A DNA stretch of 64,000 nucleotides from Synchiropus splendidus (GCF_027744825.2 NC_071334.1:29784937-29848936), one strand, 5' to 3'; counted from the first letter of the stretch, positions 49,150 to 62,754 are shown. Notes: generated by a model from the sequence alone, not told the origin. Numbers and translations are program-made.

Positions 49150-51215
49150 AGCGCAGGTAGGCATGCTGTGTCATTTGGCCCTAATCTCCTCGCGGGTAAT
49201 TTAGCTAAAAAACAGCCCCCATAGACCCCGCTTGACCCTGCGTCTTGGCTGCAATTACACAGCCATACAACTCACGTACACACTGGCAAACCTGTCCACA
49301 TTCATCCTGTGGTGGACAGATACCAGGACCTCCGTGGACGTGTGTTTCCAGAGGAGATGTGACCTTAATTGCTTAAGTCTTAAATTATCTTTAATTGTGC
49401 ACGCTGTGTTGCTTTATGGTAATGGGAGGGGGTGGCCGGGTTCATGTGGAGCTATGGTTACAGCAGGAAGCAGGGCAGTGAAAGGCCAGGTAGTCACCTC
49501 CAGCTGAGTCCACATTTATTGAGTCACAAGTAAGAGCCACAACAAGTAAATTAATTGTCTTTGATAAGAGTAGCTACCGCTAGTTTTCCTTTGCTTCCAT
49601 ATTCCATATCTCATATATTTTTGCTCAGTCCCCCTAATGTTTGGAAACCTTGTTTCAGTTTGCTAACACCAACACCCAAACACTGGCACATTATTTTTAT
49701 TATTATATATTTTTAGTAAACGTGTCAAGTAAATATGACTCAAGTGAGTCAAGCTCAATCACCAAGAAAATATTCTCTCTGTGTTTTTTTTCTTCCATCA
49801 ATAAAAGGATCAAGGCCATATCTGATACACTTTTCCAGAATTCCAGACTTTTATATCTATGAAGAATGTCATGCTTATAAAAAGCAATCCAAGAACTCAT
49901 CCTGCAAAGTTTTGTATAGACTAGTATCTCCAACAAATACATTTTTCAACATTTCATCATAAACTGTGCACTAAAAATGAAGAAATAAATAACACTCGAA
50001 TAACTTTGTTATTTTTCCCCCTCTTATCATGTTTTATGTTTATGCATGAATGGACAATGGTTTCCAAAATATCCCTGGTGAAATGTGAACATCTTCTCAG
50101 TTGTGTTTTCCAGTCTCAAACTTGGATGGAAATGCAGCAGAAACATTAAAAAAAACGGAAAATATGCACCTCAGAAGGCCAGCTTGACCTGTTGAGAGAT
50201 CGATCAGACTAGATCTTACATTCTTTTCATTATAAATTTCAGAAGAACTTATGGTCATAAAGATTAAATCAACAAATTCGATTATTTCTCCAAGGCACAA
50301 GTGTAGAAGTGAATCTGGTTTGAGTTTAGCGGAGCGCGATTGGGGGATCCAGTGTTTAAGCGACAAACCATCCAGCGCACATTCACTTGTTGACAGAGAC
50401 TGTTTGCTGAGGTTTTTGTGAAGAAACACGCAGGTGTGTGGATAATAACGACAAGCTCGGCCAGAACCTTCACGTCAACACATGAACATATCACCAGCCG
50501 CGCTGACCCCTCCCCCCGTCCTTCATCATCTCTTTTCATGTCAGAGATTGGGTGACACCGGGTGACGACAGCGAGAGGTCAGAGCTCGACCGCCATTAAA
50601 CTTGCACAGGTCACTGTGGTATAGAAGTTACGTGTTTGCTGATACAAACCTGAGCCACCACTGGAAAATAATTATGTCATGTGTAAATGTGAGGCTGGGA
50701 AATAAAGAGAAAGACGTAATTGTAAAATCGATGTCTGTACACGTGATTTACCTAATGATGTAAATAATTTGCACAATGGAAAATGTAAATTGGGAAAAAC
50801 AGAAATGAAGAAATATGTATAAAAATAATTGAATATTAATGTACCACTATACATTTCCAGATACAGAAATGATGAACCAATGAACCAAATCAAAACAAAT
50901 CTACATGACTCACAAATTGGTGATGTCAACTTTATTTTGTGTCCAACAATAGTACTAAAAATATTAGCTGGAAGACAAACTGCAAAAGCTGCAGTAAATC
51001 AGATTTTGACAGCTATTAGCATGACAAATCCTGAGACAAGATAACTTTCTCTGGCCGTCCCGACAGCGTGACTTCACAGCCACCCATGTCACCACCAGAC
51101 TCATTCTTTGTGTTTATCACGGGCCAAATGTCGGGAACAGTATCAATGCTGTGTTCCTGCAGCACCACTCTTCTGCAGACCTGCACCGAGCACCTGAGAG
51201 TCGATATCGATGTTA
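49150..51215. other. Intergenic, candidate regulatory patches
   Basis: 49150-49460 and 50290-50660 are complex, less AT-rich and look like conserved non-coding sequence, but I cannot test conservation. The second contains a cluster of nuclear-receptor half-sites. No exon recognised. Confidence 0.4.
50550..50613 (+). promoter_or_regulatory. Cluster of nuclear-receptor half-sites
   Basis: GGGTGA at 50550-50555 and 50560-50565 (spacing 4), then AGGTCA at 50576-50581 and 50608-50613, all in the same orientation within 64 nt. DR4-type spacing suits thyroid, vitamin D or LXR-type heterodimers. The other spacings are non-standard. Function is inferred from motif density only. Confidence 0.3.
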
Positions 51216-51430
51216 CAGCTACTTCATCCTCTCTCTGGATGTTAGCTTTCTTCACTGGTGGAATGGCATGACTTCGATTCCTGATGAAGTCGTACTTGTT
51301 TTGCATATTGCCATCTGAGATTAAATGTTTCGCTGTTTGCCGTGGTCCTCCCTCATGAACAAATAAGCCTGGGCTGTGCCCAGAGAACCAGCTTTACGAC
51401 AGACTCTTTCACCTGCGTTGCCGCCAAAAA
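51216..51430. repeat. Unclassified dispersed repeat, family 3, copy 2
   Basis: Aligns with 19044-19260. Here the minus strand keeps an open frame (51306 down to 51016) running from the repeat into flanking DNA, with NKYDFIRNRSHAIPPVKK, IQREDEVA, and further on INTKNESGGDMGGCEV and VTLSGRPEKVILSQ. It looks more protein-like than neighbouring frames, but I recognise no family. Either a transposon-encoded protein relic or chance. Confidence 0.55.
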
Positions 51431-52189
51431 CAAATATTCTGAGACTTCGCAATGCTGCTTTAATGCAAAACATGCAAGTTTGCCAGGTATATTCCTGCGG
51501 TTTTCCGATTGCTTGTGTTTGTGTGTGTGTGTGTTTGTGATATTTGGCAGGTTTGGCACTCGTCCTTCACTTACGTGTGGTCTGTAAACATGCCTGTGTG
51601 AGAAAAGCACCGATGAATAAACATTCACAAGAATCCACAGAGTGAATCATTAGGAAAGAACATGGTGGGGCTTCAAACATTGACCCGACTGAAAGAGTGG
51701 ATTAATCGAATGTTAACTATGAGTCAGTCGAACGTGGACATACAGTATTTTGTGATCTTGATGACCCTTAGTTGTAATGCATGCCCTAAACTATACATTT
51801 TCTGCATAATATTTCAAAGATTTGAGGTGTTGTTTCAGTTACAAATGTAATGATGTCTTTTACCCTTGTTTAATTCAGCAGAAAAACAAGACATGAAAAT
51901 TACAAGTTACAAAATGTAATGGTATTAAAGGCTTCCACGTGTAATCCAAGGTAGTTTAGGGTTAGAATTTGCAAAACATGACATATCACCCAAAATATGA
52001 TGACTTCAACCACTGGGCTTGTGAACAGCAAAAGTGCGTTTTCTTTTATACCAAACTGCAGTTTCCTTTGTTATACTATTCACCTTGTAGTACTACATGA
52101 GTAGAAAAGCGTGCACCACTGCAGAAGAGCTTTACATGTCAGAACACAGAATTCAATCGATAAAACAATCAAACAAAACAAGAAGTTCT
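51431..52189. other. Intergenic, no gene recognised
   Basis: A short GT-rich tract lies at about 51509-51540. Nothing else could be assigned. Confidence 0.5.
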
Positions 52190-52247
52190 CTGCCCAGACT
52201 TGAACTCGTGCCACTAAGTTCAGCGTCTCAACCATTAGCTCGGTCAT
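52190..52247 (-). repeat. tRNA-like sequence, probable SINE head
   Basis: The minus strand has an A-box-like TGACCGAGCTAATGG (52246-52232) and a B-box-like GAGTTCAAGTCT (52208-52197), with GGTTGAGACGCTGAAC between them as in serine/leucine-type tRNAs. The acceptor stem does not pair, so it is not a functional tRNA gene. Best read as a decayed tRNA-derived SINE. Confidence 0.45.
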
Positions 52248-54805
52248 TGGTGTTTCTTATGTATATTGCTTATTCCACAGCACATTTTGTCTCCAGTATC
52301 ACATAAAAATAAATAAATAAATAAATGAGTCGGTTGTGTTGCGTGTTTTCTGTTTTTTGTTTATTTTTGAACAACAGCGATTTTTTTGCACACCACCAAA
52401 ATTACGACGAAAAATTCATTCATTTTATGATGTTCACAAACAAACATTAAAAAATTGTCATTTTTTCCTTCACAAATCTTTGCATATTAATATTCAGTAA
52501 TTTGGGAGGAGTTAATAATACATAAATATATAGAGTGGCAACTCTGATTTATGAAATATATAAAGATATATAAAGATTTGATTTTCAGCTCAAGAAAGCC
52601 GCACTCAACACTGTGAAAACAGAGATGACCAGTACTTTTATTTGATGGCTCTTAACATAAAAATCGAAATTTTAACTTGTTGGGGAAATGATTTCCCCGA
52701 AAACAAATGGATTAATAACTCAAAATAATGAAACAGTAGTTTCCCTCCGGTGTTGGAAAAGCATCTGAACCACTCCCAACTTTAATGTCTAATTTTCCAA
52801 CAGCATTTTTTTTAATATCTTTTCTAATTCAGTGAAGATATCGAGTCTCAAGAATCAAGTCCAATGTAAATTATTGTTGCTACCACACACTTTAATCGAA
52901 AAGCATCCTTTCCTCTGTTTAATGTCGCCCATAACCATGTCAGCTTTTCCTGACATGGGAAACCGCTCTGGTCTGGCATTGCTGCTGCTGTTGTTAATCT
53001 ATCTTGATGATGTTCCGATATTTCACCGGCCTCTGGCGACTGTCATGCTCTCCTGTGCTCAGGGAGGAGCAGGTTCAACATGTCCTGGACTTTAAATCTT
53101 CTTTGTTGTCGTTTCACCGCTGTGCGTTTCAGGGCATTGCTATTGACTATTGATACTACTGACCAGTTTACTACCAGCTTAATGTCATCTATAGGTTAGT
53201 TTTTTCAACACTAACTTACGTTTCTGGGCAGTTCTCAGATTGTGTTTACTATCCCTCCATTCCATGTATATTTTGACCACTGATTTGTAACATTTTCATT
53301 CCATAACAAGATGGATAAAATATATTTTGTTACTATTCTGCATTTATTCATTTATATTTCAACATTTCCGTTTTCAGGAACCTTTGTTTCTGTGTGATTT
53401 TTCGTTATGAGAATCAACCGAATTGATTGAAAAAGAGGAGGAAAAAAAATCTCCTCCTCCCTCCTCTTTGTGGTGGGGGGAGTTTTATGGCAAGCAAAAG
53501 AGAATTTGTGGTTTTGACGGTCGAGGTTTGATGCAAACGGCTTTGGAACCTTTTATGCAACCTGGCGTCCAGGAAACTAAAGAAAATATTTAGCTTTCCA
53601 CCCTTTTGAGCCTTTTAGCCTCTGCGAGGGGAAAAGGAGAGAGGGGCTGAAGAAAATCATGTTGAAAAAAAAAAAAAAAAAAAACCTCGACAAGGTCAAA
53701 TGTCCTGAGCGGGATGACTGCCAGATCTGGAGCATTACTACTTTGCTCACAGTCAAACATGGCACACTCACGCTAATGGGAGAATAGAGCAATACAACCA
53801 TCATCTACACAGCCCTCCTCCTGTTAGGCACATCTACTTCAAGCAGAACTTGTGCTGGCATATTTTTGTTTTCTACAAGATACCAGAATGTCCACACTGG
53901 AATACTATGTGAAGTATTTGAGTGGTCTATAAATAAAATTGTGTTTTCACAAATCAGACGAAGACGTCTGTGCCACAATTCTTCCTTTGTCTTCACGTAA
54001 ATAAACTCTAGCTTCCACTGTGCTTTACGCTCATTGAGAATTCTAATCTCTGATGGACCATGATGTCATGCATGTTCATACACGTGCGGTCCCTTGCCTC
54101 CTGTGTGCAATTAGGATGCAGTGTGGGGTGGCTTAATGTAAAGTCCATTACATGAGATTGGAGTCTGATTGCATTCAGGTCGCACTCGGCCACACAGAGG
54201 ACACGCTGCCCCACTGCCACACGCATGGGGGGACAGAAAAGCACGCTGTACATTGGTGGTCCTTTGTCGCTCAGCACATGACAGAAAAAGAAAAAAAAAT
54301 AGGAGTGGCAAATGACAGATGTTTCGCAGGGACAGCAAGAAACAAATGCTGGTCAAGTCTAGCTGCTGGCGACAAGCTGAAACTGCAGAATGTGACCATG
54401 AATTGTGAAGGGAGAAAAAAAAAAAAATGGTTCGGACTATCACAGATAATAAGGATCTGCAACAATTAGAATGACGTACATTTGCCAAAAATCTCCCTGA
54501 AATGAAGTGGTTTTAAACCACGGTTGGGAGATGAATATATAGCTTGTATGTGTTATTTGTAAATGTGCATTATATTTAAGACTAAATGATGGCGTTTAGT
54601 TCAAAATGAATAGGAAATATTCACTTTTAATATCCTTTTAATTAACCCATCAAATAAGAACCTTTTACCATATTGGAAAACAAGAAAATAACTTTAAATG
54701 GCTGCTTTTAAATGGTCCCGTCGCCGAACACCCTCCACCAGTTACATGGCATGATGCATCTTGTGCTCTCAGCTCAACTCCAGTGGTCTTTATACACATC
54801 TGTCT
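52248..54805. other. Intergenic, no gene recognised
   Basis: AT-rich, with an AAAT simple repeat at about 52305-52327 and a 20-nt poly(A) at 53665-53684. Confidence 0.5.
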
Positions 54806-55010
54806 GTCTGTGTGCTGAGGCGAGGACCCAAGTATGGAAATAGTCGCTTTCTCAAAGTTCAAGTGGTTTATTAACAAAACAGTGGCAAAATAATCCAACA
54901 GGAGAAGCAGGTAGAGTCCAGAAAGGGGGAGAAACGGAATGTCCAAATGAAACACAAGTGGCTGGTCAAGGTTGGAGGCAAACACACATTGGCAGCAGCA
55001 AACACAAAAG
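54806..55010. repeat. Interspersed repeat, possibly related to family 1
   Basis: Starts with GAGGCGAGGACCCAAGTATG and continues TTCAAGTGGTTTATTAACAA, GTCCAGAAAGG, a layout seen in many fish interspersed repeats and similar in style to the left part of family 1 (GGACCCAAGTGCAGGAAG at 275-292). Alignment to 257-834 is weak, so the relation is tentative. Confidence 0.4.
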
Positions 55011-56859
55011 AATTGAGATCATTTAAATTGTTCTGAAAAAGTAAAGGGGTGGCAAGCCCATGACTTCTGAGGATAATAGACGAATGAGCTTTAGGGACAG
55101 AAAGGCCACAAAAAAGTTTGGACAAGATGAAATGGGATGTAAAAGTGCATTTGGTTGGAGAGGGATGCAGAGGTTTTGTGGCTACTACCAGCAAGCTGCG
55201 CCAGACAATTGCTCAAGGTCAAGGTCTGTTGCGAGCTCTACACTTGACTAGTGAACAACACTAGGTCAGACCTGCCAGTTCTGATGGGGCATTAACAGCA
55301 CCTACGTCCAAGGGAAGTGTCCTCAAATTGTCGAAGACACTACTCCCATGCAACTCTCAACATGTTCACATATTCAGCAGGCAGCCTGAAAAGTTGACAT
55401 TGATGGACAAATACAAAGTATTGGATTTGTGACTGAAGTTATGCTAAATAAAATGAAAATGCTAATAATTCACAAATATGATGACAGTACTGCAACTGAA
55501 TACATGGGCGGCTAAACTTGCTGATGTTGCAAGTCTGTGTTGTGCAAGACTGTGGTTTGGGAAGTCGAATATAACGTTGTGTTGCCACTACGTGCAGGAA
55601 CATTTCTGAAGTTCAGACACTGTTTTTCACCTGACACTCCAGTTTGACGCTCAGAATTGATCGTGCTGTGGGAGCGCGGTGTGAAGTTTTCTCAGCCTGC
55701 CGCCACTCCTGCTGATGGATAACCCTGTAAGATGACCCAGCAACCAGCTGGAGCTGCAAATAGATGAGGTGTCCGTGTGTGTGTTGGTGCAAGTGTGTGT
55801 TGATCCATGACTTCATAATTACCAGCGGCTCCCCGGGGAAACGTCCTTGCTGCCGGTGACCTAAGCAGTGACCTCATCAGTGACATCACGGTGGACCATG
55901 CTCTGCCTCGACTGAGGCGCAAAACAGGAAGCTTTGGTTGAGTAAATGAGGGAACAGGTGTGTGTGTGTGTGCGTGCGTGGCTGTGTCGATGTGCGTGTG
56001 GCTGTGGATGAAGTGGGCAGTCATCTGCACATCATATATTCATTTGCAACGCTTTATCAGCTGAACGTGTGCATGCAATGAGCGAGTCGGTCTGGGCGCT
56101 AATGATTCCCTTTCATCAGTGATACTGCTCACACTCACAGAGGGCGCCATCTGTGTTTAGTCTTTTCGCATGTGTGGCACTGTCGTGAGTAATGACTGTG
56201 ATTAATCTTGCAACTGGAACAAAACACGGTCGATGTGTGTGAGCTACATATCCGTCGAGACGCGAAGCACAATTACGGTTTCTTGTCTAGTGTCAGGCGT
56301 GTCAAACCGGACAGTGATAAATAAGTCGACGCATTCACGGCCAACTTCATAGTAGAGTTTGGAAAACACTTGTTGACAGTTAAAGGCTCAACATGGGTGT
56401 TCATTTGCATTTCAGTCATGGCTGCCTGGACTCTGCCGGTCAACATGTATGCTACGCTTGTCCATCACAATTATGCCAGATGTTGCCTTTATCACACTGT
56501 TCTTTACCTTCAACTGTTGAACCTTGACTTGTCTGAAACACATGGGAAAAAAAATAATTAAAAATAATAATAAATAAATATGCAATTTTAAAAAATGAAA
56601 GCGTAATGTGTAAATTTACAATGCAATTAATCGCGATTAATTAATTAATTTATTTTTTTTCCAGATTCATGGTAATTACATAACAGAAAAAGTCATACAT
56701 TAAATGTACGAATGCATTTATCAATTTGTATTTATCAATTTGTATCAAGAATTAAATGACAAGGACGTTTAAATCATTTTTTTCTGGTGTCCTTTTTTCT
56801 ACAGTGTTGATTTTGTTGATGTTTTGTGTATGTCTTTAATGTTTAATGTTTGTCTTTCA
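55011..56859. other. Intergenic, no gene recognised
   Basis: Includes a GT/CA-rich region (about 55780-56010) and an AT-rich block near 56550-56650 with a TTAATTAATTAATT palindrome. No gene. Confidence 0.5.
55957..55980. repeat. (GT)n microsatellite
   Basis: Twelve GT-type units with two GC interruptions at the end. Confidence 0.85.
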
Positions 56860-56940
56860 TGTCTTTGATGTTAGAATGCTGCTGACAAGCAAACTTTCCC
56901 TATTGAGGCAAGAATAAAGGCAACCTAATCTAATCTAATG
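56860..56940 (+). mobile_element. Non-LTR retrotransposon 3' tail
   Basis: AACTTTCCCTATTGAGGCAA followed by GAATAAAGGCAACC and three CTAAT units. Fish LINE 3' ends typically read 'AATTTCCC...TTGTGGGA.TAATAAAG' followed by a 5-nt tandem tail, and this matches that layout. No coding part was recognised upstream, so it is a very short truncated copy. Confidence 0.5.
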
Positions 56941-59900
56941 TAAACAGCATTGCATTCTCCACAGCACTGGCAACCAAGGCAGGCCAAAATGAGTTCCTCT
57001 CTAACCTAGTGGTGCCCTGTCGAGGACCGATTCTGGTATTTAATGTGCTTCAGATGCTGCGCAGCACACCATCAAGTGGATGGGTAACACTGCCCATCAA
57101 GCTACCGAGAGTCAAGCCTGACTCCATTAAAGCACTTGCTTATTGCAGCAGCTTGTCCAAGTTGGCCTTCAAACTGCTGTGACAAGCATCGACCTGTAAA
57201 ACATCCTGAATATCATCCTGGATGTTCTTGTCTTAGTCCTAGTGTTTTATCATTGTGATCACAACACACACACTTGATGGAGAGTCCAGTCACAAGTGGT
57301 ATGTTTTTTTGAGTTTAGGATTCGCATTAACTTCTCAATTGAAATAGTACATTTAAATAACAAAATGATATTACACTTCAGATTGAGGACAATACATTCC
57401 AATCAAATGCACCATATTAGCCTGTAATAAAACATTATAAAGACCTGATCTAAACAACACCATAATTACTGATCATTAAGAGCAAATAAGCAAGTGTCTA
57501 ACTATTATTTTTATTATATACTCCTCGATATACTGCCTAGAATTGCAGTGATCCAAGGTTCATGATGAGTGACGCAGCTCCTCAGGCTACAGATGTCTGT
57601 GGGCCTGTGAACGATGGCGCTGATAAGTCAGACTTTGAGCCATGGCACCCCTGTTGAGTCCCCTCAGGTCTTCGAGATGCCAAATGACCAGCCAGCTTTT
57701 GTCTTTGCTGAGAGCAGTGAAACTGCTGCGGGGTGGCTTCATCTGGACAAGGTCGGAGGTCAGAAGCCGGTGCCCCAGCAGCGAGGTGCCAATTAAAACC
57801 AGCCCTTCATCTCTCTCAGATGATGACCTCGGTGCTGGACATCAAAGTGGGATCAGCCTGAAAGATGAGAAGGGAAGCACAACATGAGAGTCACCGCACC
57901 ACAACTTTAAACTTCCATTGTAACCGCTATATGTGGGAGTTGATCCTGTTTATTGTCTAGAGAGAGACACACCATATAGCTTTTTTGTGGATTTTCTTCT
58001 GCATTTCTTAGCAAACAGAACCAAAAATGTAAGAAAATAGATCATGCTAAACTACAGATCAGCTTATTTTGAGGAGAGACAATCTGAAACTTCCGTTAGT
58101 TGAGATGTTTGGTGCAATTGCAGCTGCCTAATTCTTAACACATGACAGACATCGGACTTCTCGCTCTGTCTTGCTGATTGTACCAGGCGTTTTGGTCTCC
58201 TGATTTCCTGCGGCGAAGTCAAGGGCTGTTTTAACAATGTTGATTAAAGACACTTTTTCAATGGTACCAAGTTCCTCCTTCTCTCCTCACCGTCATTTTC
58301 TTTGTTTTGGCCCGCTGCCTCGTGCACTTTTTCTCCTCTCTTGCCCTGGTGTCATACGGTGCGCACACCCGTGGGTCCATACATTCTAGTTTTGGAGGCA
58401 GCAGGCTCTTGTTGGTCATTAATACCCAAGTTAAATGGTCTGTGACTTTTCCTGAAGAGGCAGAGATTAATTGGTGGAGCTGCTGGTGTTTTCTGAGGAG
58501 CTCCCACAGCAACAGCAGCAGCATTGGTACACAGTAGCAATCCAACAGTAAGAGGTCTGTTTATTGTCTATTGGAGGACAAATGGACAGTGGGAAAAAGT
58601 GGGGAATAGACCATCCTGCATCAATGAACTTATTAAACTTTAAAAAAGCTGACAAGAAATAACTATAAAATTAGTATTGTGTTTGGGAGGTTGAGGATCA
58701 TTGTGGATAAAAAAAAGTAAACGAAAAAGTGAAATTTTACTTTTATAACAAACCATGAAGTCCAACATCATTGATGTGGATCATGCACGAGGCATGTAGT
58801 TAAAGTATGACCGAAACAGTTCTTGAAAATCGACATTCTCAGCATAGATCTATAGAAGAGGACTTGGGAAAGCATCAAAAATACGAGGAAGGGAAAGTTG
58901 TTCAATTATTCTCTCACAGGGTCAACAGCTCATATGCTCCACTTTACTGCTGCAGTCAGACATATTGTGGTTTTATGGATTTACACCTAGCATAATTATG
59001 GATACACTGAATGCTTATTTACATTAGCTTAGCATCCGAAGGCACCGTGGTCACCTTTGGCGTTGGAGCTGCGGCAATTACTGGTGTTTCCCAACGAAAA
59101 ACTGCAATAAACTAGCGTCCACCTTTGGCAAACTTCTCGGACAACACATCAGCTATGCTTCCATCCGCAGGCCACCTTGGAGAAGCAACCCCCCGCATCC
59201 TTGTCGTCTCCTCTCCCATGACGAATCGCAACCAAACAACGGTCCTGGTTGTTTCCTCAGTTTCCGCCTCTTACCGCTGATGCGCTGCATTTTTTGGGGT
59301 AACCCCCATGGTCGCGGAAATAGAATTTTTCGAAAAATCTCACTTAGCCAAGACCATGCCTGGTGGAAATAGCATCGTACTTTAAAATTCAAATCAAATA
59401 TGAAGCTGAGTAGTGGCGGCACCACCCACGGAATGCACACATGCCAACCTCCTTTGGTAAACAAACAAGGCTTTTAGTTGGGGCCCTGGTGGTCCAACCA
59501 TGGTCCCACCTCGCACCAGGTCCATGTTGGTTGCCGTTTGAAATCCAAACCTGTCTGACGAGAGGGATGCTACGCCCTTTCAGTCTTGGCCGTTGACCAG
59601 GAGCCATAAATATTGCGTTCTGAACAGAGATGGATTTTTTGTCTGCAGGTTTGTAGTATGTTGGAGAGCCAGTGAGTTCTGCACGCAAGGAGGAGACGGG
59701 TTGTTTTCACAAGGGGGTGGGGAGAAACATATCTTATTTGGTGTGTTAAATAAATCTCTTGGTGCATCAGAAAGCAGGAAAAAAATAAAACCTCCCTGGC
59801 CAGATCACTTGGACTCTGAAAGAAGCTATTCACAGCCTCGTGTGGCAACTGTAGAGGAACGTGGCTCACTAGAAAAAAAAAAAAAAAAAAATCAAATGTC

Positions 59901-62754
59901 TCCTGAAGAGTGGCGGGAGAAACATTCTAAGAGCACGGTATCTGATCTGTTCTTTGAATTGATATTGCTGTTCTCCATTATATCCACCTGGGGATATCTC
60001 CTAAACAAACATGGTGGCTGTGGATGAAGTATTGATAATGTTCCTCTTGCAATAAAGATGAAATGGAGGAAGCAAAGAAAATTTCCACTATTCTTGTCTT
60101 CTTTGTGTCTCATTATGGCTACTTATCAATCAGATAGCAACATCAACACTATATATATTTATGTGGAAACGTGCAGAAATACAGATGAAATGAACGCAGC
60201 GCACGGACAGAAGGCTCTGTCCGGATCTGAATTCATATGGAACATTGACCATTAATGGGCCATAAGAAGATGAACGCGTTCTCTACATTATCCACAAGTG
60301 TGTATCACTATGCCTCAAGACTTGAGGTGAGTTCAATTGAATTTCCGCTGCCATGACTTCAGAATGTTTATACCTCACTTGGTACCTACCACTATACCCC
60401 TCCTAATGACATCAGTGTGATGTTTGGAACGTGGTTGGTTCCTTCAACAATGCATCAATGCTGAATGAAATTAGAAGTCTGCTCAAGAACGCCTTTGCTC
60501 TATTATCTATCCACAAATGAACATTATTCTTCTGATCCAGATGTTGGCTTTTATTTCCACAGTGGTACGGCTTTTATTTTTCAGTAATTTCTAAGAAGTC
60601 CTTTAGTTTGCATAAATTGAGTGGGCTCCTTTATTTTTCCAAGTGGTAGGTGAGGTGCCCTCCTTGTTTGCCATGTATTTATATTCTCAAGATTTTATAT
60701 TTCCCCAGTTTAATCTTCCGATTTATTTCCTGTAATTTTCATACTTGACTTGCATCATTGAAGTGCATCATGCACAACATAAAGTGTGTGGTTCATGTCA
60801 CGTTTTTCAAGGTGGAGTCCGTCTTTAAACATCTAGAGTGCCGCAGATTCTTCCAATCTTTGAATTTGCATTAGCCCAGCTGAAACAAAGGAGCTGTCAC
60901 AGAGAGAGTCAAGCAGACCCCCCACACCCACACCCCCATCTCCATCAGCAGCCTTTGCACAGAAAACTCTTTATTGTAGCAAATGATGATAGAAGAACAG
61001 CAGTGTGTTTATGCGGGACACGAGTGTAGGGGGAGGGCGTTGTTAGACATGAAAATACAACACTTAACTAAAACACTGCGATACTATCTTTAAGCATGTT
61101 GCGCCATAACTGAATTAATTTGCTTTATGTTTTCATACAAATTTTAATTTCTACAGTCACGCAGCAAATACACACAGGTGACGCTGAAAGAAACTGATGC
61201 TCATTGATCCAACAAAACAAATATTCAAGAGTAAATGTTCTGTCTTGGAAGTATAAAAGAATACTCAGATATTAATACACTAGCAGACATTATACGGTAG
61301 CAACAGTTACAGACAGACTGAAGTGCACAAGTAGACACTGAAATTGGTGAATGCCAATGGAATTAATGAAATTCAATTGTCCACAGGTGTGAGTGTGCAT
61401 GTGGGCGTGTCCTCTGCCATCTGCCCAGCATGACATGTTGTGGGCCTGGAGCTTTTCCTGTGTCCATAAAATGCATAGCTGGAATCGTAACCCACCCATC
61501 TTCTTGTCAAAGGTTTGCTCACACACAGTGATCCAGCATCGAGGGCAACTTCAGGAAGAACTGGACTGGGGATCTTTCAACCTCTTTTTCCATATATATA
61601 TATATATATATAGTAGTGAGTGAATTAGGAATAACTAACATTTTAACTGAGAGGTGACTTTTCCCCCCAAACATTAAACATAATTCTCCCTATAATGCGT
61701 CACCTTCATGAAAGTCACATCCACCACTCGTACGTTGGCACTTTGTTAATGGAGACAGAGAGCCAGATGGAAAGTGAGTATTTAAGAAAAGCAACACTGA
61801 CAATGAAATTGGGTGTTTGAGAGTGATAAAACAGAGCGAGAAAGTGATCCATTTAGGTAAAACATTTAGGCTTGGAAAGTTCTCCCTGGCAGCAAATTCA
61901 TCCCAATCATCAAGCGCTAATGTAATGACTTTATGAGGCCCAGGCATAATGAATATAGTGTTTAGGTGTGCAGATCCAGTCCCTGGACCTGCCTCTCCTG
62001 TGGGAAGTGTACATTTCTGTGGCATCCTGTATTTATTTAAAATACCCTCTGTCTGGTCTCGCGGTGCTGGCGTGAGCAAGTGGGCATAGACGTGCTTTTC
62101 TGTTCCACCTATGTTCATGATGCTGTCTGACCTTCATCAGGTTCTCCCCTCACACTGTCGACCTCAGGAGGGTGGCTTCCACTACCCAATATGAGCTACA
62201 ATGGATTACTACTATGACATTTATTTGTGACAAAGTTCCTTATGTGTGGGACATGCTGTCAAAAAAAACATGGTTAAACCTTTTATGAGGTTTATTTAGT
62301 TATTTTTATTCATTTCTACATGTATTATTTTTTTGGATACACCTTTTTTCTGTAGTAAACACAGTAGTGATGTGTAAACACCAGTGTGGGACCGTCAGGG
62401 CCAGCAAGGCCTTCTCTGCACGTCAAACATAAGCAGAAATCATGAGCATATTTATGACAAAAGTTAGTTTCATCTTTAATGTATTTTCCCCAAATATAGT
62501 ATATATAGTACATATAATAATCATACTCATATCATAGTGTGTTCCAGTCTTGTTTTCCGAGGTTAGAGTTTTCATCCAATCAGAACTCAGCTAGCTTGTG
62601 TCGTCATGTCCAAGGCCTTCAGCAGCAATAGTGAAGGCACAGGTGCCCTCAGAGGAACGGACACATATAGTTGATGGATAGTTGTGGACAGCGAGTCCAT
62701 CTAGCTGGCCTCACGTTGAACGTGACTTGTACACGTCCAGTGATTGGATATTCA
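56941..62754. other. Intergenic, no gene recognised
   Basis: 57560-57900 and 59130-59700 are GC-richer with frames of 60-100 codons on either strand, none resembling a known protein. Simple runs: poly(A) 59873-59891 and (TA)10 at 61592-61612. 61830-62060 has the texture of a conserved non-coding element (see findings). Confidence 0.45.

Noticed and set aside
57614..57887. Protein-like plus-strand frames of 60-81 codons
   Set aside because: Composition is plausible, but there are no splice sites, no family match and a competing frame of equal length.
59153..60027. Several 100-144-codon frames on both strands
   Set aside because: GC-richer patch with mutually overlapping frames on both strands and no recognisable domain. 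Treated as chance.
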